The notes under the pieces are model-generated. The model was given only the letters and a program-made list of their open reading frames with translations, searched no databases and was not told the DNA's origin. A stretch of DNA of 64,000 nucleotides from Arthrobacter sp. Soil762 (GTDB lineage: Bacteria > Actinomycetota > Actinomycetes > Actinomycetales > Micrococcaceae): the NCBI RefSeq assembly GCF_001428335.1, contig NZ_LMSG01000017.1, positions 140-64,139 of the forward strand, given 5' to 3'. Each line of letters starts with the position of its first letter. Position 1 is the first letter of the stretch. The translations under genes and the position numbers were made by a program. Of this stretch, positions 59,448 through 64,000 are shown one piece after another.

Positions 59448-61649
59448 TTCCGGGGTGGCTGCATCCGGGCTGACTGATTCGGAGGACTGATCCGCCACAC
59501 CGGACGCGACGCCGGGCGCCAGGAACCGCCTGCCGTTGACCCGTTCGGAGGCGCCAACACGGTCCAGGTACGGCGTGATGCCGCCCAGGAACATCGGCCA
59601 GCCAGCGCCCAGAATCATGCAGAGGTCGATGTCTTCAGGACCGGCCACCACGCCCTCATCCAGCATCAGCCCGATCTCCTCGGCCAGGGCGTCCTGGACG
59701 CGGCGCAGCACATCGTCCCCGGTGGACGCTGACCGGCCGAAGGACATCAGCGACAGGGTGGACTCCGGGATCTCCTGGGAGCCATCGGCCGACGCTGCCC
59801 AGAGCGATTTCACGCCGTTCTCGATCAGTTTCTGCAGGTTCGTGGACACGGCAAAGCGGTCTCCGAAGGCGGCGTGCAGGGACTCCTGGACATGCTGGGC
59901 CACCGGCAGGCCCACCATGGCACCCAGCGTGAACGGGGTCATCGGCAGGCCCATGGGACGCAGCGACGTGTCGGCCACCTCGGCAGGGGTGCCTTCGTCG
60001 AACGCGGCCGTCACTTCGCCCATCAGCCGCAGCAGGATCCTGTTGACTACAAAGGCCGGCGCATCCTTGACCAGCACCGCGGTCTTCTTCAGGCCCTTGG
60101 CGAGCTCAAAAGCGGTGGCCAGCACGGCGTCGTCGGTCTTGGGGGCGCGCACGATTTCGAGCAGCGGCATCACGGCCACCGGGTTGAAGAAGTGGAAGCC
60201 CACCAGCCGTTCGGGGTGCGCGAGGGCTTCGGCCATGGCCGTGACGGACAGCGAGGACGTGTTGGTGGCGAGGATGCAGTCCGGCGAGACGATTGCCTCC
60301 ACCTCGGCGAAGACCTGCTTCTTGACGTTCAGCTCTTCGAAGACGGCCTCGATAACAAAGTCGGCGTCCGCGAAGGCTTCCTTGGAGACCGATCCCGTGA
60401 CCAGCGCCCTGGTGCGGTTGGCTGCGTCCTGGCTGATCCGTTTCTTGCCGAGGAGCTTGTCCACCTCGGCATGGACGTAGCCCACGCCCTTGTCCACTCG
60501 GGCCTGGTCGATGTCCGTCATCACTACGGGGACCTTGAGCTGGCGGGCGAACAAAAGGGCCAGCTGGCTGGCCATCAGGCCCGCACCCACGACGCCGATC
60601 TTGGTGACCGGACGGGCGAGCTTACGGTCCGGTGCGCCGGCAGGCCGCTTGGAACGCTTCTGGACCAGGTCAAGGAACGCGTAGACGGTGGCGCGGAACT
60701 CGTCGGTCTGCATCAGGCCGGCAAGGGTCTCGCACTCGAGCGCGGCGGAATCGGCCTGGGACATTGTCCGGTTGGCTTCGAGGATGTCCAGGACCTTGGC
60801 CGGCGCAGGCGAGGCGTTGGAGGTCTTGGCCTCCACGAAAGTCCGGCCGGCGGCAACGGCTGCGGACCAGCGCCCGGCAACAGCCGGATCAGCGGGGTCC
60901 ACGGAGGTGGCCCGTGCCGGGACCACCTCGCCGGTGATGACCGTGGCCGCCCACGCAAGGGACTGTTCCAGGAAGTCTGCCGGTTCGAACAGGGCGTCGG
61001 CGATACCAAGCTGGAAGGCCTGCTGCCCGTTGAGCGTCCGGTTGTTGCTGAGCGGGTTCTCGATCATCACCTTGACCGCGTTCTCAGGTCCGATCAGGCG
61101 CGGCAGGATGTAGACGCCGCCCCAGCCTGGGACCAGGCCGATGAAAGCCTCGGGAAGCGCCAATGCACCGGCGCCGGTGGACGCCGTGCGGTACGTGGAC
61201 TGCAGGGCGATCTCCAGGCCGCCGCCCAGGGCAACGCCGTTGATGAACGCGAAGCTGGGGACGCCGAGGTTGGCCAGCGTGGCATAAACGTCATGCCCGA
61301 GCTGCGCCATCCACAGGCCATGATCGCGGTTCTCCAGCGACTTCACCGCGGACAGGTCGGCGCCGGCCACGAGGAAGTACGGCTTGCCCGTCACGCCCAC
61401 ACCCACGATCTCGCCGCGGGCTGCACGCTCCTTCAGGCCCTCGAGGACCGTGCCCAGTTCCACCAGGGTATTGGGGCCCAGTGTGGTGGGTTTGGAATGG
61501 TCCAGTCCGTTGTCCAGGGTGATCAGCGCGAACACCCCAGGGCTCTGCAGGCCCGCGGCGGCTGGCAGCTTGATGTCCTGGACGTACGAGTGGGTCACGG
61601 TTTCGTCGGGGAAGAGCTCGGCAAGCTTGGTGAAATCGGCGGCGCTCAT
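59433..61649 (-). CDS. fadB: Fatty-acid oxidation multifunctional protein (enoyl-CoA hydratase / 3-hydroxyacyl-CoA dehydrogenase)
   Basis: A 738-residue two-activity enzyme of beta-oxidation. The N-terminal crotonase-type domain (about 20-220) has AGADLSAVKSLENRD and FAFINGVALGGGLEIAL, an oxyanion-hole glycine-rich loop. From about 345 comes the NAD-binding KIGVVGAGLMASQLALLFAR, with Ala where FadB usually has Gly (GLMGxG), followed by the dehydrogenase motif GFHFFNPVAVMPLLEIVR. C-terminal helical domains complete it. ATG 61649 overlaps the fadA-type stop (ATGA), so the two are coupled. Upstream frame to 61775 is not used. Confidence 0.92.
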   Translation of the reverse strand: MSAADFTKLAELFPDETVTHSYVQDIKLPAAAGLQSPGVFALITLDNGLDHSKPTTLGPNTLVELGTVLEGLKERAARGEIVGVGVTGKPYFLVAGADLSAVKSLENRDHGLWMAQLGHDVYATLANLGVPSFAFINGVALGGGLEIALQSTYRTASTGAGALALPEAFIGLVPGWGGVYILPRLIGPENAVKVMIENPLSNNRTLNGQQAFQLGIADALFEPADFLEQSLAWAATVITGEVVPARATSVDPADPAVAGRWSAAVAAGRTFVEAKTSNASPAPAKVLDILEANRTMSQADSAALECETLAGLMQTDEFRATVYAFLDLVQKRSKRPAGAPDRKLARPVTKIGVVGAGLMASQLALLFARQLKVPVVMTDIDQARVDKGVGYVHAEVDKLLGKKRISQDAANRTRALVTGSVSKEAFADADFVIEAVFEELNVKKQVFAEVEAIVSPDCILATNTSSLSVTAMAEALAHPERLVGFHFFNPVAVMPLLEIVRAPKTDDAVLATAFELAKGLKKTAVLVKDAPAFVVNRILLRLMGEVTAAFDEGTPAEVADTSLRPMGLPMTPFTLGAMVGLPVAQHVQESLHAAFGDRFAVSTNLQKLIENGVKSLWAASADGSQEIPESTLSLMSFGRSASTGDDVLRRVQDALAEEIGLMLDEGVVAGPEDIDLCMILGAGWPMFLGGITPYLDRVGASERVNGRRFLAPGVASGVADQSSESVSPDAATPESVRG

Positions 61650-62935
61650 GCGGCGGCTCCTTCGGTGGTGGCTACTGTGACTGCTTCGTGGCCGTCTGCT
61701 GCGACGGCACCGCTGTAATCGGGATGACGCGGGTTTTCCCAGATGACGGTGGCGCCCATGCCCAAGCCTATGCACATGGTGGTGATCCCGTACCGGACGG
61801 AGGGGTCTTCTTCGAACTGCCGGGCAAGCTGGTTCATCAGCCTGACGCCTGAGGACGCGAGAGGGTGGCCCACGGCGATGGCGCCGCCGTAGCGGTTGAC
61901 GCGGGGGTCGTCGTCGGAAATTCCAAAGTGGTCCAGGAAACTCAGGACCTGCACGGCGAAGGCTTCATTGATCTCGAAGAGCCCGATGTCCTCAATGCCG
62001 AGGCCGGCGTTCTTCAGTGCTTTTTCGGTGGCGGGCACGGGGCCGATGCCCATAACCTCGGGTTCGACGCCGACGTAGGCGTAGCTGACCAGCCGCATTT
62101 TGACCGGCAGGCCCAGTTCCGCGGCAGCTTCCGAGGACGCCAGGACGGCGGCCGTGGCGCCGTCGTTCAGGCCGGCGGCGTTGCCTGCCGTGACGCGGCC
62201 GTGGGCGCGGAAGGGAGTACGCAGGGCCGCCAGGTCCTCGAGCGTGGTACCCGGGCGGGGCGGTTCATCAACACTGTTCACAGTCCAGCCCTGTCCCGGC
62301 TTCAGGGTAGCGACCGGCACGAGGTCAGGCTGGATCTGGCCCTGGGCGTAGGCGGCTGCGAGTTTGTCCTGCGAGGCAACCGCGTAGGCGTCTGTGCGTG
62401 CCTTGGTGATGGCGGGGAATCGGTCATGCAGGTTTTCCGCTGTGTTGCCCATGTTCAGGGACGCGGGGTCAACCAGCCGCTCGGACATAAAGCGCGGGTT
62501 TGGATCGGCGCCGGAGCCCATCGGGTGGTTGCCCATGTGCTCCACGCCGCCGGCGATGACGACGTCGTAGGCACCGAAACCGATACCGCTCGCCGTTGTG
62601 GTGACTGCGGTCATTGCGCCGGCGCACATGCGGTCGATGGCGAAGCCGGGGACGGTGCGGGGGAGCCCTGCCAGGAGGGCGGCTGTGCGGCCGAGGGTCA
62701 GGCCCTGGTCGCCGGTCTGGGTGGTGGCTGCGACAGCGACTTCGTCAATCCGGGCCGCGGGCAGCGTGGGGTTGCGGCGCAGAAGTTCGCGGATGCACTT
62801 CACCATCAGGTCATCGGCGCGGGTTCCGGCGTAGATGCCTTTCTCGCCGGCTCGGCCGAAGGGTGTGCGGACGCCGTCAACAAAAACGACGTCGCGGACA
62901 GTTCGCGGGGATCCGCTGCTTCCGTGGTGGCTCAC
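61646..62935 (-). CDS. fadA: Acetyl-CoA C-acyltransferase (3-ketoacyl-CoA thiolase)
   Basis: The 429-residue thiolase that releases acetyl-CoA in beta-oxidation. The first catalytic cysteine is in FAIDRMCAGAMTAV. The histidine is in GGAIAVGHPLASSGVRL, and the second cysteine is in TTMCIGLGMGATVIWE. The start GTG 62935 is followed by a short hydrophilic stretch before VRDVVFVDGVRTPFGRAG. It is the first gene of the fadA-fadB unit. A perfect palindrome over its promoter suggests TetR- or GntR-type repression relieved by acyl-CoA. Confidence 0.93.
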   Translation of the reverse strand: MSHHGSSGSPRTVRDVVFVDGVRTPFGRAGEKGIYAGTRADDLMVKCIRELLRRNPTLPAARIDEVAVAATTQTGDQGLTLGRTAALLAGLPRTVPGFAIDRMCAGAMTAVTTTASGIGFGAYDVVIAGGVEHMGNHPMGSGADPNPRFMSERLVDPASLNMGNTAENLHDRFPAITKARTDAYAVASQDKLAAAYAQGQIQPDLVPVATLKPGQGWTVNSVDEPPRPGTTLEDLAALRTPFRAHGRVTAGNAAGLNDGATAAVLASSEAAAELGLPVKMRLVSYAYVGVEPEVMGIGPVPATEKALKNAGLGIEDIGLFEINEAFAVQVLSFLDHFGISDDDPRVNRYGGAIAVGHPLASSGVRLMNQLARQFEEDPSVRYGITTMCIGLGMGATVIWENPRHPDYSGAVAADGHEAVTVATTEGAAA

Positions 62936-62999
62936 GTTTACTCCTCATCGAGACGTTGGCGCCGTCCGGAGGCCAAAGGGCAGCGCTCTGGGACGGCAG

Positions 63000-63035
63000 T
63001 GCACACTATGTTACTCGTCAGTAACATAGTGTGCA
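63000..63035. promoter_or_regulatory. Perfect 16-bp-arm palindrome over the fadA promoter
   Basis: The left arm 63000-63015 (TGCACACTATGTTACT) and the right arm 63020-63035 are exact reverse complements around a 4-bp CGTC centre. On the minus strand a -35 TTGCAC (63036-63031), 17-nt spacer and -10 TAACAT (63013-63008) lie within it. It is probably an operator of a fatty-acid regulator. It could also act as a terminator hairpin for the upstream rnd gene. Confidence 0.6.
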
Positions 63036-63053
63036 AGGCTCGGTGAGGGGCGT

Positions 63054-64000
63054 TTACTCGGTGGCTGCGGTTGCCTTGGTTTCCTTGGCCGGCAGCGGTT
63101 GCGGGTTGAGGAACGCGTCCGTGAGAAGCGGTGCGACCACGCCGATCTGCCATTCGCGGGCACCGAGGGCGCGCAGCTCAGCTGCCACTGATTCTTCGGT
63201 AATGTCCGACGGCGGACGCCACGCCACGCGGCGCAGGTAGTCCGGCGTCAGCAGGTTCTCCACGGGAAGGTTCAGTTCCTCCGCCTTTTCCTGCAGGAGC
63301 GGGCGGGCGGTGGACAGGCGTGCGGCGGCCTCGGGGTCGCGATCGGACCACACCCGCGGCGGGGGCGGTGCGTTGGTGGGCAGGTGCAGCGGCGGAAGGT
63401 CCTCAAGATCGCGGGCAGCGGCGATGCACCGGAGCCAGCGGGGTGCCTCACGCTGAGCCGCACGGCCATGGAAGCCCTTGGTGCCGAGCAGCTGGGGAAC
63501 GGTGGACGGCATCGCCTTGGCGGCGGACACCAGCGCGGAATCAGGGATCAGCCGTCCCGGCGCAACATCGCGCTTCTGCGCCAGGGAATCGCGCTCCAGC
63601 CACATTTCGCGGACAGCGGCCAGCTGCCGCCGGTCACGGATCTGGTGCAGGCCCGACGTCTTGCGCCAGGGGTCAACCCGGGGAGGGGCGACGCCGGAGG
63701 CCAGGATCGCGGCAAATTCCTGCTCCGCGTATTCCAGCTTGCCGTCGGCCTGCAGCAGTTCGATGAGTTCTTCGCGCAGCTCGGTCAGGACTTCCACGTC
63801 AAGGGCCGCGTAGCGCAGCCACGGCTCGGGCAGCGGCCGGGTGGACCAGTCGGCGGCCGAATGTTCCTTCGCCAGGCCAAACCCGAGCAGCTGTTCGATG
63901 ACGGCAGCCAGGCCAACGCGTGGCAGGCCGGCCAGCCGCGCGGCGAGCTCCGTGTCAAAGAGCTTGTCCGGCCACATGCCCAGCTCCAACAGGCAGGGCA
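63054..64000 (-). CDS. rnd: Ribonuclease D, C-terminal part (5' end beyond the window)
   Basis: A 3'-5' exoribonuclease of the DEDD family involved in tRNA 3' maturation. The frame is open to the window edge. The visible part, about 315 residues, begins within the nuclease domain (FDTELAARLAGLPRVGLAAVI; RPLPEPWLRYAALDVEVLTEL), where the YAALDVE stretch holds the last catalytic Tyr and Asp. An HRDC domain follows (LHQIRDRRQLAAVREMWLERDSLAQ). The N-terminal DxE motif is outside. An equivalent gene, Rv2681, lies next to dxs in M. tuberculosis. Confidence 0.9.
   Translation of the reverse strand, partial: PCLLELGMWPDKLFDTELAARLAGLPRVGLAAVIEQLLGFGLAKEHSAADWSTRPLPEPWLRYAALDVEVLTELREELIELLQADGKLEYAEQEFAAILASGVAPPRVDPWRKTSGLHQIRDRRQLAAVREMWLERDSLAQKRDVAPGRLIPDSALVSAAKAMPSTVPQLLGTKGFHGRAAQREAPRWLRCIAAARDLEDLPPLHLPTNAPPPPRVWSDRDPEAAARLSTARPLLQEKAEELNLPVENLLTPDYLRRVAWRPPSDITEESVAAELRALGAREWQIGVVAPLLTDAFLNPQPLPAKETKATAATE

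Overview
The window is high-GC chromosomal DNA from an actinobacterium, most likely of the Arthrobacter / Pseudarthrobacter group (Micrococcaceae). The reasons are a HrdB/SigA-type sigma factor, SepH (DUF3071), a dut-DUF3710-OB-fold-DUF3159-TrkA-TrkA block in the order known from Mycobacterium tuberculosis around Rv2690-Rv2699, a mycothiol-pathway gene remnant, a fused CydDC exporter and many DUF families restricted to Actinobacteria. Nothing looks like a phage, plasmid, insertion sequence, integron or CRISPR array. No tRNA or rRNA gene was found. The coding strand changes often and genes are tightly packed.

Layout. 1-13.7 kb: lipoate and 2-oxoacid dehydrogenase genes (start of lipA, lipB, then sucB and lpdA) interspersed with a transmembrane Ser/Thr kinase, a TIGR01777 epimerase, a giant tricorn-type protease, an OsmC peroxiredoxin, a small unknown membrane protein and leucyl aminopeptidase. 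13.9-19.6 kb: PAC2 protein, MFS transporter, DUF4192 protein, the principal sigma factor sigA and a small DUF7455 protein. 19.8-33 kb: a second type IIA topoisomerase (parE forward at 19.8 kb, parC reverse at 32.9 kb). Between its two genes sit a BlaI-type repressor, an M56 membrane protease, cytochrome bd oxidase (cydA, cydB), a fused cydDC exporter and a DinB-like protein. 33-47.7 kb: a Pat-type protein acetyltransferase, DUF5998, a phosphodiesterase, sepH, the dut block, two TrkA proteins, a KimA-like potassium importer and a TrmA-type RNA methyltransferase. 47.9-56 kb: acnA, dxs, DUF402, an unknown protein, an aldo/keto reductase and a nucleoside hydrolase. 56.3-64 kb: a three-gene ECF vitamin/nucleoside-type transporter, the fatty-acid beta-oxidation pair fadA-fadB, and the start-truncated RNase D gene.

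The most notable regulatory signal is a 17-bp palindrome, TTCTAC-N5-GTAGAA. It occurs three times between blaI and cydA, where one copy covers the -10 element of a good sigma-70 promoter. It occurs once more (11 of 12 arm bases) about 15 kb away, over the -35 region of the unknown four-helix membrane gene at 8071-8421. This suggests a BlaI/M56-controlled respiratory regulon. Other signals are a perfect palindrome with 16-bp arms over the fadA promoter, iron-box-like sites before acnA and over the start of the Pat-type gene, a decayed mycothione reductase fragment at 56.0-56.15 kb, and six genes whose -10 hexamer sits 6-7 nt before the start codon, as expected for leaderless mRNAs.

Functionally the window is mostly housekeeping: lipoylation and the TCA cycle (lipA, lipB, sucB, lpdA, acnA), terminal respiration (cyd), potassium homeostasis, DNA topology, isoprenoid precursor synthesis (dxs), nucleotide sanitation (dut) and fatty-acid oxidation. 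All functional names rest on motif and family recognition by eye; no database search was run.
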